From contig JAPDHM010000002.1 of assembly GCA_030704425.1 (NCBI GenBank), forward strand, positions 930,001-994,000: a DNA stretch of 64,000 nucleotides, given 5' to 3'. The position numbers were made by a program, and so were the translations under genes. This stretch comes from Rhodobacteraceae bacterium IMCC1909 (GTDB taxonomy: Bacteria > Pseudomonadota > Alphaproteobacteria > Rhodobacterales > Rhodobacteraceae). Shown here piece after piece: positions 25,937 to 35,167 of this stretch. Each line of letters begins with the position of its first letter. The stretch's first letter is position 1. Below the pieces are notes generated by a model, which saw only the letters and a program-made list of their open reading frames with translations, ran no database searches and was not told where the DNA came from.

Positions 25937-26611
25937 ATGGGGCAACAGATCACAATGAATATGCAAATTATCCAATTATTGGCTTTGGCAGGTATCGCTA
26001 TCTATCTCATTTTGAAGTTGCGGGGTGTTCTGGGCACAAGAGATGGTCATGAGGGTCCACGCGCGAATATCGTTGCACGCGCTGATGATCGACCCAAGCT
26101 TGAGGTGATCGATGGTGGTCCAGATCAGGATATAACAGATCACGTTGCAGAAGACAGCGACGCAGCTCGGGCACTTTTGGGCATGAAGCAAGCGGAGCCG
26201 TCGTTTTCTGTAACAGAATTTCTGTATGGTTCGAAAAGTGCTTATGAAATGATTTTAATGGCTTTCGAAAATGGTGACTTGGGCAGTGTCAAAGCCTTCT
26301 TAAATCAAGATGTCTATGATGCCTTTGCTTCGGTTGTGGAGGCCCGCAAAGCACAGGGCCTGTCGATTGAGGCAGAATTCATTGGCGTGCGGGATACTGG
26401 CTTAATAGGCGCGACGTTTGACCCCAAAACCAACGCAGCAGAGATTGATGTGCGCTTCATTTGCGAGCTCACCTCAGTGGTGCGCAACTCGGATGGGGAT
26501 ATTATAGAGGGCAATGAGACAGAGGTTAAACGCCAGCGCGATGTTTGGACTTTTGGCCGCACCATGGGCGCCGGCGATCCAAACTGGCAGCTCATTGCCA
26601 CGGGCGAATGA
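25937..26611 (+). CDS. Tim44-like domain protein
   Basis: 224 residues: one N-terminal membrane helix (QIIQLLALAGIAIYLILKLRGVLGTRDG) followed by a soluble Tim44/TimA-like domain in about 90-224 (SAYEMILMAFENGDLGSVKAFLNQDVYDAF, VKRQRDVWTFGRTM). In mitochondria the related domain tethers the import motor to the membrane; in alphaproteobacteria the role is not settled. The start could be ATG 25937, 25955 or 25961, none with a strong ribosome site. It overlaps mltA by four bases (ATGA), so the pair is co-translated. Confidence 0.85.
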   Translation: MGQQITMNMQIIQLLALAGIAIYLILKLRGVLGTRDGHEGPRANIVARADDRPKLEVIDGGPDQDITDHVAEDSDAARALLGMKQAEPSFSVTEFLYGSKSAYEMILMAFENGDLGSVKAFLNQDVYDAFASVVEARKAQGLSIEAEFIGVRDTGLIGATFDPKTNAAEIDVRFICELTSVVRNSDGDIIEGNETEVKRQRDVWTFGRTMGAGDPNWQLIATGE

Positions 26612-27636
26612 ACCTTAGACCGATGCTTTTGGTCGCCATTTTTGCGGCCCTTGGTTTCCCGGTTACCGCAGGCGACACCTATCAGGCCATTCCGTTCTCT
26701 GCGCTCAATGGATGGCAAGACGACGATCACGCGGCGGCACTGGAGGCTTTTAAAGTCACCTGTGGCGATATGTCCGGTGAGGAGTGGGAAAGTCTTTGCG
26801 CAGTTGCACAGCAAAACCCAAATGCGCGACTGTATTTCGAAACTTTTTTCCAACCAGTGATGACCAAGACCACCGAGCCGGCCCTTTTTACGGGGTATTA
26901 TGAACCGGAACTAGTCGGGTCTCTCACGCGAACTGGGCGATTTCGGTATCCAATCTACGGCGTGCCGAAGGAGGTGCGCTCTGGTGGCCCTTGGAAAACC
27001 CGCCGAGACATTGAGGAAAACCAAGTTTTAAAGGGCAGGGGGCTTGAATTGGCCTGGGTTGAGAATCCCGCCGATATTTTCTTTTTGCAGATTCAGGGTT
27101 CGGGCCGCGTGCGGCTGCAAGATGGCACGACCATCCGCCTGGGGTTTGGTGGCTCTAATGGCCATCGGTATCAGGCCATTGGTCCCCATTTGGTTGAGTT
27201 GGGTGTTTTGCAGGAGCATGAAGTATCGGCAAACCGAATTAAACAATGGGTGCTGGACAACCCCGAACAGGGACAGGAAATTGTCTGGGAAAATCCGGCC
27301 TATGTATTTTTTCGCCGGGTTGATGATGTGCCCAGTGACAAAGGTCCATTTGGCGCGATGAACCGTTCACTCACAGCCTTGCGCACCCTGGCCGTTGATC
27401 CCAAATATGTCACCCTTGGCGCGCCCGTCTGGTTTGAAAAGGGTGGGTCAAGACCTCTAAACCGTCTTATGATTGCTCAAGATACAGGCTCTGCCATAAC
27501 AGGGCCGCAGCGCGCTGACGTGTTCTTTGGAACGGGATTTCGGGCCGGGGTTGCGGCGGGTTTGACCAAAGATTCGGGTCGCATGATCCTTTTGTTGCCA
27601 ATCCAAGAAGCGCGCGCCCGGATTTCGGGGCAATAG
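26608..27636 (+). CDS. mltA: Membrane-bound lytic murein transglycosylase A
   Basis: Cleaves the glycan strands of peptidoglycan with formation of 1,6-anhydro ends. 342 residues from ATG at 26608. The first 21 residues (MNLRPMLLVAIFAALGFPVTA) are a secretion signal without a lipobox Cys, so periplasmic rather than lipid-anchored. MltA domain: FTGYYEPELVGS near residue 95, and WVENPADIFFLQIQGSGRVRLQDG near 150; 3D domain near the C-terminus with LMIAQDTGSAITGPQRADVFFGTG, including the catalytic Asp in QDTG. Its anhydro products fit the amgK/murU recycling genes at 38 kb. Confidence 0.94.
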   Translation: MNLRPMLLVAIFAALGFPVTAGDTYQAIPFSALNGWQDDDHAAALEAFKVTCGDMSGEEWESLCAVAQQNPNARLYFETFFQPVMTKTTEPALFTGYYEPELVGSLTRTGRFRYPIYGVPKEVRSGGPWKTRRDIEENQVLKGRGLELAWVENPADIFFLQIQGSGRVRLQDGTTIRLGFGGSNGHRYQAIGPHLVELGVLQEHEVSANRIKQWVLDNPEQGQEIVWENPAYVFFRRVDDVPSDKGPFGAMNRSLTALRTLAVDPKYVTLGAPVWFEKGGSRPLNRLMIAQDTGSAITGPQRADVFFGTGFRAGVAAGLTKDSGRMILLLPIQEARARISGQ

Positions 27637-27638
27637 GG

Positions 27639-28217
27639 ATGGCTAGAAAACTGCGTCCAGAAGAGCGAGAGCTTTGGAAAAAGGTGGCTGATACAGCAAC
27701 ACCTTTGGCTCCGACCGCAAAGATGGAAATGCCGCGGGCCCTGTCTGTACCAAAAGCAGAGATAAAGCGCCCTGCATCGGTAAAACCAGACCTCAAGGCT
27801 TTCAAAATTGGTATGAAATCACGACCTACATCGCCAGCGAGCTGGGTACAGGCCGCGGCGAAGCCGGCGCCTGTGATGGATGCAAAATCCTTTGGCAAGT
27901 TGACCCGCGGCAAGCTGCGGCCCGAGGGGCGCATTGACCTTCATGGGATGACAATGGCGCAAGCCCACCCAGCCTTGCAGGATTTCATTTTGGGATCCGC
28001 GCAATTGCAGCGCCGATTGGTTCTTGTGATTACCGGCAAGGGCAAATCCAAGCCAGATCATGGGCCTATTCCTGAGCGCCATGGGGTATTGAGGCACAAT
28101 GTTCCGAATTGGTTGCGACAGTCTCCGCTGTCTTTGGTCATTTTAGAGGTGACACAAGCACATCAGCGCCACGGTGGGGAGGGCGCGCTTTATGTCTATC
28201 TGCGCCGGGGTCGCTAA
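27639..28217 (+). CDS. Smr domain protein
   Basis: 192 residues. The N-terminal 95 residues are basic and of low complexity; the C-terminal half is an Smr domain (GRIDLHGMTMAQAHPAL, LVLVITGKGKSKPDHG, then LEVTQAHQRHGGEGALYVYLRR), the endonuclease-like fold named after the C-terminus of MutS2. The DLHG and TGKG motifs match the DxH and TGxG signatures of nicking Smr proteins; the target is unknown. It begins two bases after mltA and its stop overlaps that of the convergent MFS gene. Confidence 0.9.
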   Translation: MARKLRPEERELWKKVADTATPLAPTAKMEMPRALSVPKAEIKRPASVKPDLKAFKIGMKSRPTSPASWVQAAAKPAPVMDAKSFGKLTRGKLRPEGRIDLHGMTMAQAHPALQDFILGSAQLQRRLVLVITGKGKSKPDHGPIPERHGVLRHNVPNWLRQSPLSLVILEVTQAHQRHGGEGALYVYLRRGR

Positions 28218-29425
28218 GCCAACAAGCTGGCGCGCACGCGCCTGACACCTGCCCACATCATCAGAGACGAGAAGCCAAAAAATACAGAAACTGCAACATA
28301 TTGTACATCAAGAGCGAGGTTGTAATCCAGCAAGATCCCCGTCACCGCCGGACCAATGGCTGAGCCCAAAACCATGACAGCCGCCGCCGCTGCTTTGATT
28401 GAGCCAAGGTGTTTTGTGCCATAAAATTCGGCCCAAAAAGCATTTGGCAGTGTTGCGTTCGCGCCTGAGGAAAGGCCAAGGAAAATAAATCCCACCAATG
28501 CCGCAACAAGCGACTGACCATATGCAAAGATCAAAAAGGCAACAATCATTGGCAATTGAAAATAAGGGATCAAGCGGGCGGTGTCTAATTTGTCGAGCAA
28601 GATCCCAGATAAAATCATCGCTCCTATAGAAACAGCGGTGTAAACTGGAAACATGGCAACCAATTGCAAATGCTCCCAGCCTTTAATTTCGGCAAAATGT
28701 ACCTGGAGGAAGAAAAAAGCGGTGTTAAATGCTGATTGTCCCAATAGCGCAGGGATCATGAACCAAAACAATGGATGGCCAAGCGCTTGATTGCGGCTCC
28801 AATGGTGCCCGCCCATTCCAAGAGATTGCCCCTCTGAGGCGTTCGATTGTGGGCTACGTTCTTCTGCGAGCAACCAAAGCAGCGCGGGAATGGCTAAAAT
28901 TGCGACGCCGGCGGCCAAGACCCAAACGCTTTGCCAGGTGAAAAATACCAAAAGACTAACTACCAAAATCGGATAACAGGCCTCACCAATTGAAAATCCA
29001 AGGCTGGCTACGGAAAGTGCCTTGCCGCGGTTGGCCACAAACCAGCGGGACATCGCCACCGCTGCGATATGGGTCGACATGCCCTGACCAGTAAAGCGCA
29101 AACAAAAAATGACAACGGGCAGCAGGGCGACCCAAGGATTGAACGCAATGAACAGACAAGAGGCCGCAAGTGCCGCCAAGACAATCGGCCCGAGGTGACG
29201 CACGCGCATGACATCGGTCAAACCACCGGACCAAACCATCACAATTGCCGATGCAAATGTGCCAAACCCGTAGATTGCCCCCCAATCTCCATGGGATAGG
29301 TTGAAGGCTGCGCGAATTTCACCTGCAAATATTGAGATGAAATATGTCTGCCCAAAGCTTGAGATTAAAGTAAGTAGGGCCCCAGCTGTGAGCCACCGGC
29401 TGTTTTGCAAAATGAAACGTATCAT
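28214..29425 (-). CDS. MFS transporter
   Basis: 403-residue major facilitator superfamily permease with about twelve hydrophobic helices and a central polar loop near residues 190-215 (LLAEERSPQSNASEGQ). Cytoplasmic loop 2-3 holds GGLTDVMRVRHLG, a degenerate form of the family A-motif. The long first helix and loop pattern resemble the organic-anion/monocarboxylate branch, but the substrate cannot be read from the sequence. It follows hslU by 37 bases on the same strand and might be co-transcribed; an inverted repeat TTGTCAG...CTGACAA (29432-29459) fills that gap. Confidence 0.82.
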   Translation of the reverse strand: MIRFILQNSRWLTAGALLTLISSFGQTYFISIFAGEIRAAFNLSHGDWGAIYGFGTFASAIVMVWSGGLTDVMRVRHLGPIVLAALAASCLFIAFNPWVALLPVVIFCLRFTGQGMSTHIAAVAMSRWFVANRGKALSVASLGFSIGEACYPILVVSLLVFFTWQSVWVLAAGVAILAIPALLWLLAEERSPQSNASEGQSLGMGGHHWSRNQALGHPLFWFMIPALLGQSAFNTAFFFLQVHFAEIKGWEHLQLVAMFPVYTAVSIGAMILSGILLDKLDTARLIPYFQLPMIVAFLIFAYGQSLVAALVGFIFLGLSSGANATLPNAFWAEFYGTKHLGSIKAAAAAVMVLGSAIGPAVTGILLDYNLALDVQYVAVSVFFGFSSLMMWAGVRRVRASLLA

Positions 29426-29462
29426 GCGCTGTTGTCAGACGAAATGTGACCGCTGACAAGAG

Positions 29463-30770
29463 CTATAATACGTAGCGCGACAGATCTGTTGATTGCAATA
29501 AGCTGTCGAGATGCTTGTTAACATAGGCCTTATCAATAACAACTTCAGAACCCGCCCGATCTGGCGCAGCAAAAGACAATTCCTCAAACACCCGCTCGAT
29601 GACCGTATAGAGCCGCCGCGCGCCAATGTTTTCGATGGAGCGATTCACCTCGGCGGCCGCTTGTGCCAAAGCTTTTATACCATCCTCACTAAAGCTGACG
29701 GAGACATCTTCCGTGCTCATAAGCGCTGAATATTGCAAAGTTAACGCGTTTTCAGTTTCCGACAGAATGCGTATAAAATCCTCTTCGGTAAGATCTCGCA
29801 GCTCCACACGGATCGGCAGGCGACCCTGAAGCTCAGGTAAGAGGTCAGACGGTTTTGCAACATGAAATGCGCCGGAGGCAATAAACAAAACATGGTCTGT
29901 TTTCACTGGCCCATGTTTGGTGGACACGGTTGTGCCTTCAATCAAAGGCAGCAGATCACGCTGGACACCTTCGCGACTGACGTCCGCTCCGCGCGCATCG
30001 GCGCGCGCGCAGACCTTATCAATTTCATCAAGAAACACGATTCCGCTTTGCTCCACAGCCTTCAGGGCGGCTTTAGTGACGATTTCATCGTCGAGCAGCT
30101 TATCTGCTTCTTCTCCGAGCAACACATCATAACTGGCAGCTACGGTCATCTTTTTGCGACGGGTCCTGCCACCCATGGCTTTGCCAAAGATATCTCCAAG
30201 GTTCATCATTCCCATCTGACTGCCCGGCTGACCGGGAAGGTCCAGCATCGACATGGGGTTAGAGGTATCGGCAACCTCAAGTTCGATGACCGTGTCATCC
30301 AGCTCTCCACTGCGCAATTTCTTGCGGAACATTTCGCGGGTTGCGTCGCGGGCATCTGCTCCAGAAATGGCCTCAATCACACGCTCTTCGGCGGCCTCTT
30401 TCGCGCGCGCGCGGACATCCTCGCGCATGTGATCACGGGTCATGGCGATGCTTGAGTCGACCAAATCTCGAATAATTTGTTCAACATCCCGGCCAACATA
30501 GCCCACCTCAGTGAATTTTGTGGCTTCGACCTTAAGGAAGGGTGCGTGGGCTAATTTGGCCAATCGGCGGCTAATTTCGGTTTTACCCACCCCGGTGGGG
30601 CCAATCATGAGAATATTTTTGGGATAAACTTCATCACGGAGCTCATCGGGCAATTGTTTGCGGCGCCACCGGTTACGCATGGCAACAGCAACAGCGCGTT
30701 TGGCGTCATTTTGGCCGACAATATGGCGGTCTAGCTCAGATACGATTTCGCGAGGGGTTAGGTCGGTCAT
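29463..30770 (-). CDS. hslU: ATP-dependent protease ATPase subunit HslU
   Basis: AAA+ unfoldase of the HslUV (ClpYQ) protease. 435 residues: [24 protein letters not shown] at the N-terminus, Walker [13 protein letters not shown] near 58-65, the pore loop [16 protein letters not shown] near 88, an intermediate domain of about 100-240, Walker [12 protein letters not shown] near 245, and the C-terminal tail ending DLSRYVL that docks into HslV. Overlaps hslV by four bases. Confidence 0.97.
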   Translation of the reverse strand: MTDLTPREIVSELDRHIVGQNDAKRAVAVAMRNRWRRKQLPDELRDEVYPKNILMIGPTGVGKTEISRRLAKLAHAPFLKVEATKFTEVGYVGRDVEQIIRDLVDSSIAMTRDHMREDVRARAKEAAEERVIEAISGADARDATREMFRKKLRSGELDDTVIELEVADTSNPMSMLDLPGQPGSQMGMMNLGDIFGKAMGGRTRRKKMTVAASYDVLLGEEADKLLDDEIVTKAALKAVEQSGIVFLDEIDKVCARADARGADVSREGVQRDLLPLIEGTTVSTKHGPVKTDHVLFIASGAFHVAKPSDLLPELQGRLPIRVELRDLTEEDFIRILSETENALTLQYSALMSTEDVSVSFSEDGIKALAQAAAEVNRSIENIGARRLYTVIERVFEELSFAAPDRAGSEVVIDKAYVNKHLDSLLQSTDLSRYVL

Positions 30771-31324
30771 TTTGAAATTACCTCAACGGTCAGGTTGCCA
30801 TTTGTATAAACACAAATATCTGAGGCAATCGCCATGGCTTTGCGAGCAATCTCCTCTGCATTGAGATCTGTTTCTTGCAGGCCGCGCGCGGCGGCCAGGG
30901 CGAAGTTGCCGCCAGAGCCAATTGCCGCGATCCCATGTTCTGGCTCCAGCACATCCCCGGCACCGGTGATGATTAAGAGTTCAGCCCCATCAGTGACAAT
31001 CAGCATGGCTTCGAGCTTTTGTAAATATTTGTCTGTGCGCCAATCTTTGGCCAACTCAACACAGGCGCGTTGCAGCTGTCCGGGAGTGGATTCGAGTTTC
31101 GCCTCTAGCCTTTCCAACAGGGTAAAAGCGTCAGCTGTAGAGCCAGCAAAGCCCACCACAACATCATTTCCACCCGGTGATAAGCGCCGCACTTTGCGCG
31201 CGGATCCCTTTATGACCGTTGGTCCAAGGCTGACTTGGCCGTCGCCTGCAACCACAACTTGAGTGCCTTTACGCACGCCAATAATCGTTGTTCCGTGCCA
31301 TCCGGGGGAATTTGTATCGCTCAT
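30767..31324 (-). CDS. hslV: ATP-dependent protease proteolytic subunit HslV
   Basis: Threonine protease that forms two stacked hexamers capped by HslU. 185 residues; the propeptide [11 protein letters not shown] is removed to expose the catalytic Thr12 of [39 protein letters not shown] near 40-70 is the family signature, with the Lys of ARKVRR contributing to catalysis. First gene of the hslVU unit. Confidence 0.96.
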   Translation of the reverse strand: MSDTNSPGWHGTTIIGVRKGTQVVVAGDGQVSLGPTVIKGSARKVRRLSPGGNDVVVGFAGSTADAFTLLERLEAKLESTPGQLQRACVELAKDWRTDKYLQKLEAMLIVTDGAELLIITGAGDVLEPEHGIAAIGSGGNFALAAARGLQETDLNAEEIARKAMAIASDICVYTNGNLTVEVISK

Positions 31325-31383
31325 CTGCTTCTCCTCATTACGGACGCTATATGGGAAATGCCACTTCTGGCAACAAGGGCACG

Positions 31384-31407
31384 AAAAAAGGCGCCCAAAG
31401 GAGCGCC
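31384..31407 (-). terminator. Intrinsic terminator after trxA
   Basis: On the minus strand GGCGC-N8-GCGCC is followed by TTTTTT. It lies 25 bases beyond the trxA stop, between trxA and hslV. Confidence 0.8.
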
Positions 31408-31431
31408 CTTCCCAGAAATAAAAACTTCATC

Positions 31432-31752
31432 TTAAATGGCGTCGTCAATCCAGTTTTTGAGAGCCGCTTTTGGGGCTGCGCCTGTTTTGTTGGAAATGAC
31501 TTGCCCGTCTTTAAACAAAAATAATGCTGGAATACCACGCACACCCAGGGCGGCTGCGGCGGAGGGGTTGCTATCGACATCCACCTTAACCACTTTGATT
31601 TTGCCCTCCATTTCGACAGAAATCTCTTCGAGTGATGGCCCAATTTGCTTGCACGGTCCGCACCATTCTGCCCAAAAATCCACCACAACAGGCAGATCAG
31701 AGTCTTTTACAATACTATCAAAAGTTGCGTCTGTAGCAGCGACAGTGGCCAT
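31432..31752 (-). CDS. trxA: Thioredoxin
   Basis: Small dithiol reductant for ribonucleotide reductase, methionine sulfoxide reductase and others. 106 residues with active site WCGPC (C31, C34), the [10 protein letters not shown] context and cis-proline loop [12 protein letters not shown] near 72. Cytoplasmic: no signal peptide. It follows addA by 58 bases on the same strand and ends in a strong terminator. Confidence 0.97.
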   Translation of the reverse strand: MATVAATDATFDSIVKDSDLPVVVDFWAEWCGPCKQIGPSLEEISVEMEGKIKVVKVDVDSNPSAAAALGVRGIPALFLFKDGQVISNKTGAAPKAALKNWIDDAI

Positions 31753-31810
31753 GGGGTTACTCCAAATGTTATAAGGCTTTCTTAAGAGTTAGAGTTGCAA
31801 GCGCCCAGCG

Positions 31811-34800
31811 TCAAGCGGGTGATGTATTTGCCAAGGATGAAATCACAAGATCTGGCGGCAGCGGCATGAGCTCAGGGGTTTTTGTCCATAAAATTGCGGT
31901 TTCGATGTCATGATGGGGATAGATTTGTGATAAGGCAGCGGCATAGGCCCCCATCTGTCTTAACAGCCCGCTCGGAACCTGCGCAACCTCGCTTGGCACG
32001 ATTTGATTGGACTTGAAATCGACCGCCAATACCCGCGTTGGTGAAATAAGCAGCCGGTCTATGGATCCTTGGATTGGATCACCGTTCAGCTCTGGCAAAT
32101 GGGCACTTATATCTACTTCAGCCAGACTTTCGGGCGCAAAAATATAGGCCAGCTCTGGTTGTTGTAGCACCGTGCGGGCCTCTTGGAAAGCAGCGGCTTG
32201 GATATCTGCCTCAAGCAAACGTTGTGCGATATTGCCCCATTGATCTTGCGGCGCATTGGGCAAGACCTCCAAGAGCCGATGCACCGCTGTTCCCAGTCGT
32301 TTTGCATTTTCAGCGTCCTGCGGCGCGCCACCGGGCAAAACCTTATCGCCTCCCAAATCGGATGGAGAACGGGGGGCTGCAGGGGCTTGGGCTGGTTTGG
32401 TATGGGGAATTGCCCAGCTTGGCACAGATTGCTTCATGATCTGAGGCTGTACGGGGTCACTTTGCGGTCCCGCTGACCATTGCATCGGTTCATACCGCAA
32501 TCCCAAACCGGCGAAGGTGTTCAAGGGCGCAGCGCCAAGGGCAGAAATCGCATCCTGAATGGCGTTATGCCAACAACCTTTCCCTTCTTTAATACCTCCT
32601 GAGCGCATAACGATGAGCCAGCTTTCCGCTCGGGTCATGGCCACATAGAGTAGACGGTCACGCTCTTCTTCTTGCTGTCGCTGCTTGTCTTTAAGGCTAG
32701 ATTGCAGTGCGTCCGGGATAAGATCTTTGTTTGGAGACCAAACTGCGATCGTGTTATGGGGCACCACCTCCGGCAGTTTGGGGGCTTTGCGTGGCGCTGT
32801 GTCGGGCAAAATTACGATAGGCGCCTCCAGGCCCTTGGCGCCATGGACTGTCATCACACGAATTTTGTCGCCAACACTGTCCATCTGACGTTTGATCTCC
32901 AGCTCGTCGGCATCCAGCCAGACGAGAAACCCGGTGAGATTGGGAATATTGCTGCGCTCATAGGCCAGAGATTGGCTAACCAAAGCATCAATCCCTTCGG
33001 CTGCTTCTGGTCCCAATTGGCCCAAAAAAGCTGACCGCCCGCCGCGGGTTGTCAATATATGTTCGATCAGCTCAAAGGGGCGCTTGAAATCCGCAAGATC
33101 GCGGAGCTCAGTGAGCCATTGCACTGTATTTGGGAATTCCTCTTCTCGGTTTTGCAAGCTGCGCCATAAAAAGGGTGAGTCTCGGCCCTGCGCGAGATCA
33201 AAAAGCTCTTGTTCGGACCACCCCAAAAGTGGTGATTTCAACGCTTCGGCCAAAGACAGATTGTCTTCCGGCAGCGCCAAAAAGGCCAGCAAAGAACGAA
33301 TATCGCGAACGGCCAGCTCGGCCGCAACTTTCAAACGATCCGCCCCAGCGATTGGTAGGCCGGCTTCCTTACAGGCTCGGTGAATCTCTCGAAACAGCAA
33401 TTTTTGACGGCCCTGAACCAGGATCAAAAAATCACCTGCTGTGATCTTACGCTGAAAGGCGGCACCCGTGTCATCCAGCTGTGTGAGCGTCTCAGTTTCG
33501 ATCAAACCACAGATATGCTCGGCCAGAGCATCGGCCAATTGTTTGTCTTGATGATCTGTTGAAACCTCATCCACGGGATCCGTCCAATGGTGCGGCTCTG
33601 TCTTGTCGGGAGCTTGAAACATAGGCCAAACATCAACGCGGCCTGGAAGATCCGTTTTAAACGCCAAATGTGCGGACCCAGAGCCAAGTCCGCTGCGATT
33701 GGCAAAGACCTGATCCACGACACCCAAGATTGCCGGAGATGAGCGAAAGGAATAATCCAAAGTGGTCGATTGAAAAGGCTGATCGATTTCTCGCAATTTC
33801 TGGGAAAATTGGTCACGCATCCGATCAAAACCATCTGGATCTGCGCCTTGGAAGGAATAAATTGACTGTTTTTTATCGCCCACAACAAAGATTGTTCGGG
33901 GCACATCTGCCCGTGCGCCCTCACCTGATGTGAACTCTTGAGCGAGAAGGCGGATCACATCCCATTGCGCTGGGCTTGTGTCTTGGGCCTCATCCACAAG
34001 AATATGATCAATGCCACCATCCAAGCGAAACAAGACCCAAGTGGCGACGCGTTCATCCGACAGCAGGTGGCGCGTGCGCATGATGAGATCATTAAAGTCT
34101 AAGAACCCCCGCGCCTGTTTTCTTGCGCGATAGGTGCCGAGAAATTCCGCTGCAAAATCATAAAGCGCCAGGCTCCGTCTGGCGACATTCAGGCTCAGAC
34201 GGCTTTGCCGCCCAGCCTCAACGCGCAACATAAGGGCCTCAACCTGTGCCATGCCCGGCAGCTCAGCGCGCGTGGCCTTCGTTGGAAACGATCCTATTTT
34301 TGCCAAGCCCGCAGCTTTGCCCGTTTTGTTCAAAAATACGGATTCCAATGTTGGCAGGTCGGCCGTGGTGAGCTCTGGGCCGGGGATGGCTTGCAATCGT
34401 AGATTGGCCTTAAAGTCATTGCTATTCTCGTCTTTGGCCATGAGGAGCGCTTTAAGCTCTTCAATATGTTGGAAATCGCCCGGCAGAAAACATTCTTGGG
34501 CCAGAGATGCGTCATCATACCCAGCCGGCAGGCCCAATGCCTTCCAAATACCATCTGCGCCGGGGTGGCTGTCAAAATGATGATCCAGATTTAAAATTGC
34601 ATGCAAAAATTTTTGTAAATCTGGCCCCGTAAAATGTTCTGCGATACCGTCAAAACTGGACTGCCCCTGGCCATCTGCAATGGCTTCAACCACCTCATCA
34701 AGAACAAGATTTTGGGCCCGTTCGTCGATCTCGACGAATTGTGGATTTACTCCCGCCTCTAGGGGAAATCGTCGTAGGATTGCGGCGCAGAAGGAATGGA

Positions 34801-35167
34801 TGGTTTGAATTTTCAGGCCACCGGGTGCCTCCACTGCGCGGGCAAAGAGTGTTCGGGCCCGATCAATGTCATCGGGTCCGAGGTCGCGCTCGACGCCAAG
34901 GGCCGCCAGCTCCTCCAAAAGCGTGACATCGTCTAACATGGTCCAGCGCCCCAATCGCTTGAACAACCGGTTTTGCATCTCTGATGCCGCCGCTTTTGTA
35001 TAGGTCAGGCAAAGAATATTTTGCGGCATCACCCCATCGAGTAACAGCCGCGCCACGCGATCTGTCAGCACGCGCGTTTTTCCAGAGCCAGCATTGGCCG
35101 CGAGCCATGTTGAGCGCCCGGGGTGGGCCGCTTCGATTTGTCGGAGGCTTGCATCGCTCAACTTCAT
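31811..35167 (-). CDS. addA: Double-strand break repair helicase-nuclease subunit AddA
   Basis: Large subunit of AddAB, which resects double-strand ends up to a recombination hotspot, the alphaproteobacterial counterpart of RecBCD. 1118 residues from ATG at 35167, which overlaps the addB stop; an in-frame extension inside addB is rejected. UvrD-like helicase: Walker A ANAGSGKTRVLTDRVARLLL near residue 20-38, LTYTKAAASEMQNRL motif Ia, ILVDEAQDTSPAQWDVI motif II, VGDKKQSIYSFQGADP motif III, VMTVHGAKGLEAPIVIL motif V, and RLLYVAMTRAESWL motif VI. The C-terminal nuclease carries AVDFKSN, the RecB-type catalytic Asp-x-Lys. Confidence 0.96.
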   Translation of the reverse strand: MKLSDASLRQIEAAHPGRSTWLAANAGSGKTRVLTDRVARLLLDGVMPQNILCLTYTKAAASEMQNRLFKRLGRWTMLDDVTLLEELAALGVERDLGPDDIDRARTLFARAVEAPGGLKIQTIHSFCAAILRRFPLEAGVNPQFVEIDERAQNLVLDEVVEAIADGQGQSSFDGIAEHFTGPDLQKFLHAILNLDHHFDSHPGADGIWKALGLPAGYDDASLAQECFLPGDFQHIEELKALLMAKDENSNDFKANLRLQAIPGPELTTADLPTLESVFLNKTGKAAGLAKIGSFPTKATRAELPGMAQVEALMLRVEAGRQSRLSLNVARRSLALYDFAAEFLGTYRARKQARGFLDFNDLIMRTRHLLSDERVATWVLFRLDGGIDHILVDEAQDTSPAQWDVIRLLAQEFTSGEGARADVPRTIFVVGDKKQSIYSFQGADPDGFDRMRDQFSQKLREIDQPFQSTTLDYSFRSSPAILGVVDQVFANRSGLGSGSAHLAFKTDLPGRVDVWPMFQAPDKTEPHHWTDPVDEVSTDHQDKQLADALAEHICGLIETETLTQLDDTGAAFQRKITAGDFLILVQGRQKLLFREIHRACKEAGLPIAGADRLKVAAELAVRDIRSLLAFLALPEDNLSLAEALKSPLLGWSEQELFDLAQGRDSPFLWRSLQNREEEFPNTVQWLTELRDLADFKRPFELIEHILTTRGGRSAFLGQLGPEAAEGIDALVSQSLAYERSNIPNLTGFLVWLDADELEIKRQMDSVGDKIRVMTVHGAKGLEAPIVILPDTAPRKAPKLPEVVPHNTIAVWSPNKDLIPDALQSSLKDKQRQQEEERDRLLYVAMTRAESWLIVMRSGGIKEGKGCWHNAIQDAISALGAAPLNTFAGLGLRYEPMQWSAGPQSDPVQPQIMKQSVPSWAIPHTKPAQAPAAPRSPSDLGGDKVLPGGAPQDAENAKRLGTAVHRLLEVLPNAPQDQWGNIAQRLLEADIQAAAFQEARTVLQQPELAYIFAPESLAEVDISAHLPELNGDPIQGSIDRLLISPTRVLAVDFKSNQIVPSEVAQVPSGLLRQMGAYAAALSQIYPHHDIETAILWTKTPELMPLPPDLVISSLANTSPA